Positions 1 to 11,841 of a DNA stretch of 64,000 nucleotides are shown here, piece after piece. The notes under the pieces are model-generated. The model worked only from the letters and a program-made list of their open reading frames with translations. It did no database searches and had not been told where the DNA came from. Source of the DNA: Odontesthes bonariensis (lineage: Eukaryota; Chordata; Actinopteri; Atheriniformes; Atherinopsidae); NCBI RefSeq assembly GCF_027942865.1, contig NC_134516.1:24759322-24823321 (forward strand). Reading direction: 5' to 3'. The translations under genes were made by a program, and so were the position numbers. How positions within the stretch are numbered: position 1 is the stretch's first letter; each line of letters begins with the position of its first letter.

Positions 1-3000
1 AAAATGTACAAGATCTGAACCTTTGAGACAAACAGGATTACTTCCAGGGATGACATGTACTTTTCCAAGTCAAATAGAAGACCAATATTGTGGTCACGAT
101 TAGATTGACACTTATTTTCTATCAGAAGCGAGACTTTGTCATGATAAGTGCCCTAATAGAAACACTGAGCTGTTCCTCATTATAGTAAGTGCTTCTTGTT
201 GGGGTAGTTTCATGACCTGCAGATCTTCCTCGTGTGAGCTGAACGGCAAGCTCACCGTTATCCACTTTTTTTTGAGAACATGGTGGAAAGTCCTGTTAAG
301 TTTGGGTGAGATTCTGAACAGACTCCTTCAGCGATTGAAGACATTTCCTGGACTGTCTTCCAAATAATAAGAAATGATCTCAAATAGTCGTGTGGATACC
401 TCAGTAGGACATGCACTTCAACTTTATGCACATTCTTTGGCAAAAATGGTGGAAAGTCCTTTGAAGTTGGGGTGTGATTCTTAACTGACTGCTTCAATTA
501 TTGGACAAGTTTCCAGGACTGTCAACCAAATAGTAGGAAACTCTTGAAAATTCATGTAGATTCCTCAGTAGGACATGCACTTCAACTTTATGCACATTCT
601 TTGGCGAAAATGGTGGAAAGTGCTTTTAAGTTGGGGTGGGATTCTTGCCTCACTGTATGATGAATCCAGACTCTTAAATCTTTCCACAGTGTGGGGAGCC
701 AATTTACAATCCACCCACTTTTTCTGTCTCTTACACTTGATACCAGACTATACATTTGGTTTTGTCTTGTTTTGAAGTACGTGTGATGGAAGGCCAACTG
801 GAGGCTTCCTTTGTCAAACAAGTTTCATGGAGCAAACCTGCAGAAAGCTGATTGATCACTCATCAACACCTAACTGCCCTCATGTCTGCATTCATTCCAA
901 AACGATTCTTCTTTGAATGGTTGTTTAATGGCCCAATGTCTGGACCATAGAAACCTTGTGGAAAAGGAAGGTGGAGTTTGTTGGAACCACAAACACTGAG
1001 CATATAAACTGGGCAACTCTGTTCAACACACTCACCCAGTTGGAAACGCAATGTGGAGGACACAAGAAAGCATCAACTGGAGCGAGGAGAAATTCATGTA
1101 AGAAAAAAATCTGATTCATTGTCTGTGCTGACTTGTGTTTGAGTTCAGGAAGTGCTTCTGGTTGGGGCGATTGTACACGACAAATGCTATTGACTGTAAC
1201 TGAAGCTAGCAGATGAGTGTATCACATGGAGACCACCTCAAACAGACACACTGATGGTTCTTGATTTCATAAGTGCTTCTCTTTTGGGGTTGTTTCGCTT
1301 GTGAGATTTTCTTCAATAAGACATGACTGTTCTTTCCTGAATTTGTCCCCAACATTACCTTAACACAGGCACTGACTACATTTCTTTAAAAAGTAAGTGC
1401 TACTTGTTGGGGTAATCTTGGAGACGGCTCTCATTCAAAGATCCTCCTACAAAATATGAACTATAGATAAAAATGTATTTGCAAGGAATTTCTATTTAAT
1501 TTCTACCTATTTTGAGCATTTACATGGCTTTGAAGTGAAAGAGTGCGACACTCTGGAACAGACCACATCCACTGCGTAAATGTGAAGCCTCATTTTTGGG
1601 GGCAAATCACTCTCAGATCACCTCAAAGGAGTCACTCCTGATTCTTGTGCTCAAAAGTGCTTCTCTTTGGGGTTGTCTTGGTAGTGAAAATGTACAAGAT
1701 CTGAACCTTTGAAACAAATAGGGATTACTTCCAGGGATGACATGTGATTTTCCAAGTCAAATAGAAGATCAATATTGTGGTCACGATTAGAATGACACTT
1801 ATTTTCTATCAGAAGTGAGACTTTGTCATGATAAGTGCCCTAATAGAAACACCGAGCTGTTCCTCATTATAGTAAGTGCTTCTTGTTGGGGTAGTTTCAT
1901 GACCTGCAGATCTTCCTCGTGTGAGCTGAACGGCAAGCTCACCGTTATCCACTTTTTTTTGAGAACATGGTGGAAAGTCTTGTTAAGTTTGGGTGTGATT
2001 CTGAACAGACTCCTTCAGCGATTGAAGACATTTCCTGGACTGTCTTCCAAAGAATAAGAAATGATCTGAAATAGTCGTGTGGATACTTCAGTAGGACATG
2101 CACTTCAACTTTATGCACATTCTTTGGCGAAAATGGTGGAAAGTGCTTTGAAGTTGGGGTGTGATTCTTAACTGACTGCTTCAATTATTGGACAAGTTTC
2201 CAGGACTGTCAACCAAATAGTAGGAAACTCTTGAAAATTAATGTGGATTCCTCAGTAGGACATGCACTTCAACTTTATGCACATTCTTTGGAGAAAATGG
2301 TGGAAAGTGCATGAGGTTGGGGTGGGATTCTTGCCTCACTGTATGATGAATCCAGACTCTTAAATCTTTCCACAGTGTGGGGAGCCAATTTACAATCCAC
2401 CCACTTTTTCTGTCTCTTACACTTGATTCCAGACTGTACGTTTGGTTTTGTCTTGTTTTGAAGTACGTGTGATGGAACTCCAACTGGAAGCTTCCTTTGT
2501 CAAACAAGTTTCATGGAGCAAACCTGCAGAAAGCTGATTGATCACTCATCAACACCTAACTGCCCTCATGTCTGCATTCATTCCAAAACGATTCTTCTTT
2601 GAATGGTTGTTTAATGGCCCATTGCCTGGACCATAGAAAACTTGTGGAAAAGGAAGGTGGAGTTTGTTGGAACCACAAACACTGAGCATATAAACTGAGC
2701 AACTCTGTTAAACACACTCACCCAGTTGGAAACGCAACGTGGAGGACACAAGAAAGCATCAACTGGAGCGAGGAGAAATTCATGTAAGAAAAAAATCTGA
2801 TTCATTGTCTGTGCTGACTTGTGTTTGAGTTCAGGAAGTGCTTCTGGTTGGGGCGATTGTACACGACAAATGCTATTGACTGTAACTGAAGCTAGCAGAT
2901 GAGTGTATCACATGGAGACCACCTCAAACAGACACACTGATGGTTCTTGATTTCATAAGTGCTTCTCTTTTGGGGTTGTTTCGCTTGTGAGATTTTCTTC

Positions 3001-6000
3001 AATAAGACATGACTGTTCTTTCCTGAATTTGTCCCCAACATTACCTTAACACAGGCACTGACTACATTTCTTCAAAAAGTAAGTGCTACTTGTTGGGGTA
3101 ATCTTGCAGACGGCTCTCATTTAAAGATCCTACTACAAAATATGAACTATAGCTAAAAATGTATTTGCAAGGAATTTCTATTTAATTTCTACCTAATTTG
3201 AGCATTTACATGGCTTTGAAGTGAAAGAGTGCGACACTCTGGGACAGACCATATCCACTGCGTAAATGTGAAGCCTCATTTTTGTGGGCAAATCACTCTC
3301 AGATCACCTCAAAGGAGTCACTCCTGATTCTTGTGCTCAAAAGTGCTTCTCTTTGGGGTTGTCTTGGTAGTGAAAATGTACAAGATCTGAACCTTTGAAA
3401 CAAACTGGATTACTTCTAGGGATGACATGTGATTTTCCAAGTCAAGTAGAAGATCAATATTGTGGCCACGATTAGAATGACACTTATTTTCTATCAGAAG
3501 CGAGACTTTGTCATGATAAGTGCCCTAATAGAAACACTGAGCTGTTCCTCATTATAGTAAGTGCTTCTTGTTGGGGTAGTTTCATGACCTGCAGATCTTC
3601 CTCGTGTGAGCTGAACGGCAAGCTCCCCGTTATCCACTTTTTTTTGAGAACGTGGTGGATAGTCGTGTTAAGTTTGGGTGTGATTCTGAACTGACTCCTT
3701 CGGCGATTGAAGACATTTCCTGGACTGTCTTCCAAAGAATAAGAAATGATCTCAAATAGTGGTGTGGATACCTCAGTAGGACATGCACTTCAACTTTATG
3801 CACATTCTTTGGCGAAAATGGTGGAAAGTGCTTTGAAGTTGGGGTGTGATTCTTAACTGACTGCTTCAGCGATTGAAGAAATTTCCTGGACTGTCTTCTT
3901 AATAGTAGGAAACTCTTGAAGATTCATGTGGATTCCTCAGTAGGACATGCACTTCAACTTTATGCACATTCTTTGGAGAAAATGGTGGAAAGTGCATGAG
4001 GTTGGGGTGGGATTCTTGCCTCACTGTATGATGAATCCAGACTCTTAAATCTTTCCACAGTGTGGGGAGCCAATTTACAATCCACCCACTTTTTCTGTCT
4101 CTTACACTTGATTCCAGACTGTACGTTTGGTTTTGTCTTGTTTTGAAGTACGTGTGATGGAACTCCAACTGGAAGCTTCCTTTGTCAAACAAGTTTCATG
4201 GAGCAAACCTGCAGAAAGCTGATTGATCCCTCATCAACACCTAACTGCCCTCATGTCTGCATTCATTCCAAAACGATTCTTCTTTGAATGGCTGTTTAAT
4301 GGCCCATTGCCTGGACCATAGAAAACTTGTGGAAAAGGAAGGTGGAGTTAGTTGGAACCACAAACACTGAGCATATAAACTGGGCAACTCTGTTCAACAC
4401 ACTCACCCAGTGGGAAACGCAACGTGGAGGACACAAGAAAGCATCAACTGGAGCGAGGAGAAATTCATGTCAGAAAAAAATCTGATTCATTGTCTGTGCT
4501 GACTTGTGTTTGAGTTCAGGAAGTGCTTCTGGTTGGGGCGATTGTACACGACAAATGCTATTGACTGTAACTGAAGCTAGCAGATGAGTGTATCACATGG
4601 AGACCACCTCAAACAGACACACTGATGGTTCTTGATTTCATAAGTGCTTCTCTTTTGGGGTTGTTTCGCTTGTGAGATTTTCTTCAATAAGACATGACTG
4701 TTCTTTCCTGAAATTGTCCCCAACATTACCTTAACACAGGCACTGACTACATTTCTTCAAAAAGTAAGTGCTACTTGTTGGGGTAATCTTGCAGACGGCT
4801 CTCATTCAAAGATCCTACTACAAAATATGAACTATAGCTAAAAATGTATTTGCAAGGAATTTCTATTTAATTTCTACCTAATTTGAGCATTTACATGGCT
4901 TTGAAGTGAAAGAGTGCGACACTCTGGGACAGACCACATCCACTGCGTAAATGTGAAGCCTCATTTTTGTGGGCAAATCACTCTCAGATCACCTCAAAGG
5001 AGTCACTCCTGATTCTTGTGCTCAAAAGTGCTTCTCTTTGGGGTTGTCTTGGTAGTGAAAATGTACAAGATCTGAACCTTTGAAACAAACTGGATTACTT
5101 CTAGGGATGACATGTGATTTTCCAAGTCAAGTAGAAGATCAATATTGTGGCCACGATTAGAATGACACTTATTTTCTATCAGAAGCGAGACTTTGTCATG
5201 ATAAGTGCCCTAATAGAAACACTGAGCTGTTCCTCATTATAGTAAGTGCTTCTTGTTGGGGTAGTTTCATGACCTGCAGATCTTCCTCGTGTGAGCTGAA
5301 CGGCAAGCTCACCGTTATCCACTTTTTTTTGAGAACATGGTGGAAAGTCCTGTTAAGTTTGGGTGTGATTCTGAACTGACTCCTTCGGCGATTGAAGACA
5401 TTTCCTGGACTGTCTTCCAAAGAATAAGAAATGATCTCAAATAGTGGTGTGGATACCTCAGTAGGACATGCACTTCAACTTTATGCACATTCTTTGGCGA
5501 AAATGGTGGAAAGTGCTTTGAAGTTGGGGTGTGATTCTTAACTGACTGCTTCAGCGATTGAAGAAATTTCCTGGACTGTCTTCTTAATAGTAGGAAACTC
5601 TTGAAGATTCATGTGGATTCCTCAGTAGGACATGCACTTCAACTTTATGCACATTCTTTGGAGAAAATGGTGGAAAGTGCATGAGGTTGGGGTGGGATTC
5701 TTGCCTCACTGTATGATGAATCCAGACTCTTAAATCTTTCCACAGTGTGGGGAGCCAATTTACAATCCACCCACTTTTTCTGTCTCTTACACTTGATTCC
5801 AGACTGTACGTTTGGTTTTGTCTTGTTTTGAAGTACGTGTGATGGAACTCCAACTGGAAGCTTCCTTTGTCAAACAAGTTTCATGGAGCAAACCTGCAGA
5901 AAGCTGATTGATCACTCATCAACACCTAACTGCCCTCATGTCTGCATTCATTCCAAAACGATTCTTCTTTGAATGGCTGTTTAATGGCCCATTGCCTGGA

Positions 6001-7568
6001 CCATAGAAAACTTGTGGAAAAGGAAGGTGGAGTTAGTTGGAACCACAAACACTGAGCATATAAACTGGGCAACTCTGTTCAACACACTCACCCAGTGGGA
6101 AACGCAACGTGGAGGACACAAGAAAGCATCAACTGGAGCGAGGAGAAATTCATGTAAGAAAAAAATCTGATTCATTGTCTGTGCTGACTTGTGTTTGAGT
6201 TCAGGAAGTGCTTCTGGTTGGGGCGATTGTACACGACAAATGCTATTGACTGTAACTGAAGCTAGCAGATGAGTGTATCACATGGAGACCACCTCAAACA
6301 GACACACTGATGGTTCTTGATTTCATAAGTTCTTCTCTTTTGGGGTTGTTTCGCTTGTGAGATTTTCTTCAATAAGACATGACTGTTCTTTCCTGAATTT
6401 GTCCCCAACATTACCTTAACACAGGCACTGACTACATTTCTTCAAAAAGTAAGTGCTACTTGTTGGGGTAATCTTGCAGACGGCTCTCATTCAAAGATCC
6501 TACTACAAAATATGAACTATAGCTAAAAATGTATTTGCAAGGAATTTCTATCTAATTTGAGCATTTACATGGCTTTGGAGTGAAAGAGTGCGACACTCTG
6601 GGACAGACCACATCCACTGCGTAAATGTGAAGCCTCATTTTTGAGGGCAAATCACTCTCAGATCACCTCAAAGGAGTCACTCCTGATTCTTGTGCTCAAA
6701 AGTGCTTCTTTTTGGGGTTGTCTTGGTAGTGAAAATGTACAAGATCTGAACCTTTGAAACAAACTGTGTATTACATCTAGGGATGACATGTGATTTTCCA
6801 AGTCAAATAGAAGATCAATATTGTGGTCACGATTAGAATGACACTTATTTTCTATCAGAAGCGAGACTTTGTCATGATAAGTGCCCTAATAGAAACACTG
6901 AGCTGTTCCTCATTATAGTAAGTGCTTCTTGTTGGGGTAGTTTCATGACCTGCAGATCTTCCTCGTGTGAGCTGAACGGCAAGCTCACCGTTATCCACTT
7001 TTTTTTGAGAACATGGTGGAAAGTCCTGTTAAGTTTGGGTGAGATTCTGAACAGACTCCTTCGGCGATTGAAGACATTTCCTGGACTGTCTTCCAAAGAA
7101 TAAGAAATGATCTGAAATAGTCGTGTGGATACTTCAGTAGGACATGCACTTCAACTTTATGCACATTCTTTGGCGAAAATGGTGGAAAGTGCTTTGAAGT
7201 TGGGGTGTGATTCTTAACTGACTGCTTCAATTATTGGACAAGTTTCCAGGACTGTCAACCAAATAGTAGGAAACTCTTGAAAATTCATGTGGATTCCTCA
7301 GTAGGACATGCACTTCAACTTTATGCACATTCTTTGGAGAAAATGGTGGAAAGTGCATGAGGTTGGGGTGGGATTCTTGCCTCACTGTATGATGAATCCA
7401 GACTCTTAAATCTTTCCACAGTGTGGGGAGCCAATTTACAATCCTCCCACTTTTTCTGTCTCTTACACTTGATACCAGACTATACATTTGGTTTTGTCTT
7501 GTTTAAAGTACGTGTGATGGAAGGCCAACTGGAGGCTTCCTTTGTCAAACAAGTTTCATGGAGCAAAC
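1..7568. repeat. Tandem satellite array, ~1.68 kb units
   Basis: The same block starts at 1, 1687, 3373, 5058 and 6732, giving four full units (1686, 1686, 1685 and 1674 bp) and a half unit that stops at 7568. The fourth unit is shorter because of an 11-bp loss near 6551. Each unit contains three ~165 bp sub-repeats (anchor TGGTGGAAAG at 281, 447 and 611 in unit 1) and about eight scattered copies of a box close to AAGTGCTTCTTGTTGGGGT. The unit therefore looks like a higher-order repeat grown from a shorter, boxed monomer. Short open frames inside are repeated only because the DNA is repeated; none shows a domain. Units differ by a few percent, which suggests recent amplification. No transposon ends were seen. 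Confidence 0.95.
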
Positions 7569-7780
7569 AAGGAAATTTGTCCTCACTGAAGCCGCTTTCA
7601 TATCCATGTGGAGGAGATGGAGTGGTGAAAACTATCTGCCTCATCCCCTCCCCCGGCAGCTGTTGGTACCAGTACATCAGGAAGTAAGCAGCGCCCTTAG
7701 TGTGGCTTCATCGTGGCAGACTGACCCTCGTTCTTCCACAGCAGAAGAGTCTGGCTCACATCACTCCCGTCAGTTAGACC
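7569..7780 (-). pseudogene. TCR beta V pseudogene, truncated by the satellite
   Basis: On the minus strand an acceptor (CTCCTGCAG at ~7781) leads into a V domain beginning SDVSQTLLLW. Framework 2 reads MYWYQQLPGEGMRQIVF and framework 3 begins SGFSEDKF, then stops where satellite sequence begins at 7568. The second half of framework 3, the second cysteine, CDR3 and the RSS are gone. A small deletion near 7710, where the first conserved cysteine should be, also shifts the frame between QSATM and HTKGAAY. It is closest in pattern to the intact V gene next door (HTKGGGY, WYRQLPGE). It is a dead gene, and the satellite boundary lies inside it. Confidence 0.85.
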
Positions 7781-8049
7781 TGCAGGAGTCAAAGTCACAT
7801 TGTGTTACAGAAGCTCCAACAACTCTTCTGTGTGCAAATGAAAAAGAACAAGATGAAATTCTGATTATGAATTAAAAGAGAAGAGAACTTCTTCTCCTTT
7901 CAGTCCTCAGCATCATCTTGTGCATAAAGTACCTGCAATACAGAGCAGAGCTGCAGAGAGTTTGATCAGAGCAGCTGGGATCATTATTGTGTTGGGAGAA
8001 GACTGAACTTGGAGACCACAGTCACTGTCAGTGTGTGTGATGGCAGCTC

Positions 8050-8059
8050 TGACATCACA
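8050..8059 (-). promoter_or_regulatory. Candidate V-beta promoter decamer
   Basis: The minus strand reads TGTGATGTCA, nine of ten matches to the CRE-like decamer AGTGAYRTCA known from mammalian V-beta promoters. It lies ~270 bp upstream of the truncated V exon at 7780, in the right orientation. CRE-like octamers are common in this window, so this is suggestive only. Confidence 0.35.
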
Positions 8060-8175
8060 GCACAGATATGAAGACTTGCATATGGGAGTGTCACATGACT
8101 GTGAGACATTGTCAGCTTGTACTTGAGCGCCCCCTACAGGAGAGCAGATAAATACAGATGGGAACAGGGTGCAGA

Positions 8176-8214
8176 GGTTTTTGTTCAGTGTTCACATGTG
8201 TTTGGATCACTGTG
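8176..8214 (-). promoter_or_regulatory. 23-RSS of the TRBV gene
   Basis: Read on the minus strand: heptamer CACAGTG (8214-8208), a 23-bp spacer, and nonamer ACAAAAACC (8184-8176). Both boxes match the consensus exactly. The heptamer starts right after the CDR3 stub CAVSQ, as expected for a V segment that recombines with a 12-RSS partner. This directs RAG1/RAG2 cleavage. Confidence 0.95.
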
Positions 8215-8692
8215 TTGACTCACAGCACAGAAATACCAGCCTTTATCTTCTGGCTGCAGATTCTTTACTGTGAATGTTCCTCTCTCAGCTTCAGTCTTGG
8301 TGGCTGAGAATTTGTCTTTGCTGAATTCTCCAAAGTCGTGATCTGTTTTACCTGTAGCTGTGAACACGATAAGTTTCATAGTTTCTCCAGGCAGCTGTCT
8401 GTACCAGTGCATCTGGTGATAGCCTCCACCCTTTGTGTGGTTACAGTGTATTGTTGCATTTTCACCCTGCTGCTCCCACAGTATGGGAGTCTGGTAGACA
8501 TCACTTCCATCAACATGACCTGTGAGTACAACAGAGAAAGTTACCACAAATGAGCATTTTACCAGTTAACGGTTTCAGCGGTGCAGACACCATCTAACTG
8601 CTGAAATGAATCTGCTGATAACATACTACTTTACCTTTGATCCAGTGAGCAAGCACCAATAAGCTGAGGAGCCGATGTCTGATAGAGGTCAT
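8215..8692 (-). CDS. T-cell receptor beta V gene (leader + V exon)
   Basis: This is the variable domain of a TCR chain, joined to D/J by RAG recombination and displayed at the T-cell surface. The leader exon is 8692-8635 (MTSIRHRLLSLLVLAHWIK, hydrophobic) with donor GTAAAG. The V exon is 8519-8215 after acceptor TGTACTCACAG, and the phase-1 junction gives GHVDGSDVYQTP. Expected landmarks are present: first cysteine in ATIHCNHTK, tryptophan in MHWYRQLPGE, framework 3 DKFSATKTEAERGTFTVKNL, and second cysteine in DKGWYFCAVSQ. No stop or frameshift is visible. The consensus 23-RSS follows directly. I call it beta rather than alpha because the framework pattern (YRQLPGETMKLIVF, FSKDKFSA) matches teleost V-beta as I know it; that class is less certain than the V identity. 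It is the one V in the window that looks functional. Confidence 0.9.
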
Positions 8693-9692
8693 GCTGTAAA
8701 ACTCAGGCTCTCAGTTACAGTATCTCACTGTGTAGTCCCAGATATGAAGAGATGCAGGGAGGTGTGTCACTGCAAGGTGTGACCTTCTCTGATCCTGTGA
8801 ACCAACAGGAGGCCACGTTTGTTATGTGGGAGGAGCTTAACTGAAGTGAACACAGCTGTGAAACCAGGAAGATTACACTGTGTGAAGTATGAATCAGCTG
8901 ATGGAGAAGTTCCACCATGTGATCCGTTCTGATATTGACGTGCACACTTGTAACACTTTGAAATATTGGAATGAACATTTTTCTGTCCTTCACAAATATT
9001 CAAACACGTTAAACGGAGGCGGGTTTGTGTGTGGTCGGTACAGGAGTTCGTCAGTGTCTTTGGACATGTTGACGGAGCTGATGGTGCTTTAAAGACAGAG
9101 GCAGATGTACTATCTGATATACTACAGATATAGATATACTATTTGGGGTTTGTCACAGAACGTCTGAGCTTTTTGTCTATTTTGTTTGTTTCACTGTCTG
9201 CACATTCACCAGTTTTCTTCACCGTGAAGTTAAGTTTGTGAATGACTCACCGTTGGTGTAGAAGACATCTTAATTCACAATGAAACAATCGCTACCTGTG
9301 AGGAAATGATAAATAAGAAACATGATGATCCTGTAGAAGTCTGACATGAGTGCAGTCACTCTGACGTCAGCAATGAAACACAGGAGTGAAATCATGACAG
9401 GGTTTCTCCTTTTAACTGAACTGAGAGGGATTTTATGAGCCAACCGATGTGATGTCAAGAGAGGAGTGGCTTCCTGTGGCTGTAAAGCAGACTGATGGCT
9501 CCCATTGTTGCTGCAGTTATCCATCATTTACCTGCATTCTTAAACTTTTGCTTTTTCAGAAAACATGAAAAAGGCTCATTACACTTTTTTAAAACCCAAA
9601 GTGCTGCCTTGTGTAGTGAGATCTTCAGCAGGTGTCCCAGAGCAGTTTTTTTCATTTTCATTCAAAACCACTGAAGTTGATAAGTCGTGTTC
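8693..9692. other. TRBV intergenic DNA
   Basis: No coding region is supported here. Open frames are short and lack domains. A CRE-like octamer (TGATGTCA) lies near 9450. Confidence 0.5.
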
Positions 9693-9745
9693 AGTTTTTG
9701 TAGAGTTCAGAGGGGATTTGTGTCATTGTGCATCTCGTGCAGCAC
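9693..9745 (-). pseudogene. Orphan V-gene tail with RSS
   Basis: The minus strand carries TGTGCTGCACGAGATG (C-A-A-R-D), then heptamer CACAATG (9730-9724), a 22-bp spacer and nonamer ACAAAAACT (9701-9693). Heptamer, spacer and nonamer appear identical to those of the third V domain at 10122-10159. Upstream of the cysteine codon there is no recognisable framework 3, only unrelated A/T-rich sequence. It is therefore a V fragment reduced to its last ~20 bp and its recombination signal. Confidence 0.75.
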
Positions 9746-10121
9746 AGATGATTTGTTTAAAAGCCTTGAAAAAAAAAACTTATAAAACTATGTTTCACAG
9801 AGTTTTGCAGATGTTGATACAGTCAGAAAAGTCTCAGCATCTATACTTGTGTTAAGGCTCAAATGAGATGAGTGAGGTTTAAAGAGGAATGAAGAGGATG
9901 CAGAAACACCATCACTGTAACTGATGAAGTGGAAGGAGGGAGTGGCTTCACATATTCTTGCTGCTGTAGATCGCCTTCCTGGATGTATAAATCGTGCTAA
10001 AGTGAGACACCAAGTTAAAGTGTACAGAAACAGAGTTACTGAAGTGTGCTGCGAATGCATCAAACTGAAAGGCAACCACATAGCAGCTGCTTTGGGAGCC
10101 TGCAGAAAAAAACTTGTGTGC

Positions 10122-10159
10122 AGTTTTTGTAGAGTTCAGAGGGGATTTGTGTCATTGTG
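10122..10159 (-). promoter_or_regulatory. RSS of third V domain (22-bp spacer)
   Basis: Heptamer CACAATG (10159-10153), 22-bp spacer, nonamer ACAAAAACT (10130-10122), on the minus strand. Each box is one change from consensus. The spacer is 22 if this nonamer register is taken and 23 if it is shifted by one. Confidence 0.8.
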
Positions 10160-10474
10160 CTTCTGGTGCTGCACAGTAGTAAACTGCACTGTAATTCACT
10201 CCTGCATCTGGGATGTGCACAGATCCATTCTTTGCTGCGTCTCCACCCAAATCTCCAGCGAGACTGAAACCATCTTTATATTTGTCTTCCATTGTGACAG
10301 CTTTGTAGTTCAAATATCCAATGAGTTTCATTGCTGTGTCTCCAGGTGACTGCTGGTAGCAGAGCATCACTCTGTAGTCACTTTTACTGTGGCTGCAGAA
10401 AATCTGCATTTTGGCACCAGGATTTCTGATGAGATCAGAGGGAGACTGACGGACCTCAAGACCCAGACTAACAG
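10160..10474 (-). CDS. TCR beta V domain, probably a pseudogene
   Basis: After acceptor CTGTTTCCAG (10475) an open V exon reads AVSLGLEVRQSPSDLI, then first cysteine QIFCSHSKSDYRV, framework 2 MLCYQQSPGDTAMKLIGY, framework 3 KNGSVHIPDAG and SAVYYCAAPEA, joined to its RSS. This pattern (QSPSDLI, YQQSPGDTA) is a second V-beta family, distinct from the one at 8215. The core tryptophan of framework 2 is cysteine here (TGC where TGG is expected). No hydrophobic leader exon is found upstream before the L1 insertion at 10647. The only donor beyond that insertion (~11890) follows a non-hydrophobic stretch. The leader may be lost, so the gene is likely non-functional although its V exon is open. Confidence 0.75.
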
Positions 10475-10634
10475 CTGGAAACAGAAAGACAATAGAACAT
10501 TTTAGATAATGAGAAATGGTAAATGTCATGAATTTAGTGATTTCAGACAAATTATTGTAATGTACTTTAACCGGGCCGACAGTTGTCCATTACTGCAGTG
10601 ATACATTTCTGTGGCTTATCTGTCATCAATGCCC

Positions 10635-11841
10635 ACCCAAAAGAATGATTCTTTTTTTATTGACATTCAGAAACAAACATTCACATCCGGTACATGTGCA
10701 TACATCTTACATCTCTTGTCTGTCCTAAATGCCAAAGTGATATTTTTATTTTATGTCTAAACAATGACAAAAAAAAAAGAATCAAACAACAACAAAAACA
10801 CACAAGAATGTGTACAAAGTGGGGAGTGATCCTTTTTATATGGCATAGTTATTGATTTGTAAAAATAAAATCAGGCCTATGGGGCGTGACATAGTTGACC
10901 CAGTTTTCCCAGTATGAGGTGAATTTCTCCAGTTTAAAATGAACAAATGCTGTTATTCTCTCCATTTTATATATGTCCTTTGTGATATCCATCCAGATGT
11001 TTACAGTTGGGCTCTCTTGTGATAGCCATTTCCTGGTGATATTCTTTTTGCAAGCCATTAGCAGGATATTTATGAGGTGCTTATCTCTTTTCAGCCATCC
11101 CTCAGGTGTGTGTCCGAAAAACATGGTCTTAATGTCGAGGGGTATTTCACATTTGAAGATGTCCTGTAGGGCGTTGTGTATCTTTTTCCAATAGTCCTTC
11201 ATGACCGGGCAGTCCCAGAAAATGTGATAATGGTTTGCATTTTGATTTCCACAGTTCCTCCAGCAGACTGAGGAGTTATTGTCATAGTGAGATTTCTGGG
11301 AGGGTGTAATAAAGCACCTAATCAGGCTTTTCCAGCCAAACTCCCTCCACTTCTGTGAGCTGGTACACATCCATTGATACCTCCATATTGTTGTCCATTC
11401 TTCTTCAGGTATAATTATTCCTCCTTCCTTCTCCCATTTTGTTTTAATATATGAAGTTGAATGTGATTTCAAATTCGACAGACTCTTATGTAAGCAGAAA
11501 ACAGTTCTATCAATAGTTTCTGAATTATAGGCTTTTGTAAACAGTTCAATCAAACATGTGCCAGTCTTTGTTACATTTTTCATCTTCGTATCAACGTAGT
11601 GCCGCAGCTGCAGATATCCATAGAAGTCTTGTTTTTCTACTAAATGTGTCCTTTTAAGCGTTTCAAAACTGAGCATTTTTCCATCTTTCATTACCCTGCA
11701 TAAGGCTGTTATACCCTTAGCTATCCAACCTTTGAATCTAGAGTCCAACTTATTAGGTGTAAACTCTGTCATAGGCGCACCATTTAAGAACTGTAATATC
11801 ACTCTCGAGTTTATGTTCCTTTATGATAGACCCAAAAGAAT
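10635..11841 (-). mobile_element. L1-like LINE, 5' truncated, with 12-bp target duplication
   Basis: The insertion (10647-11829) is bounded by direct repeats ACCCAAAAGAAT at 10635-10646 and 11830-11841. The minus-strand 3' end is a short A-rich tail (AATAAAAAAAG). An open frame of 317 codons (11802-10849) covers the C-terminal part of ORF2. It has a cysteine-rich knuckle VCWRNCGNQNANHYHIFWDC, typical of the tail of L1/Tx1-type ORF2 proteins. Reverse transcriptase and endonuclease are missing, as usual for 5'-truncated insertions. The long open frame and clean target duplication suggest a young insertion. It sits just upstream of the V exon at 10474. Confidence 0.9.

Noticed and set aside
1-7568. 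Recurring 60-97 codon frames in the satellite (for example MFDKGSFQLEFHHTYFKTRQ) as a gene family
   Set aside because: They recur only because the DNA repeats, overlap on both strands, and show no domain or synonymous-biased change.
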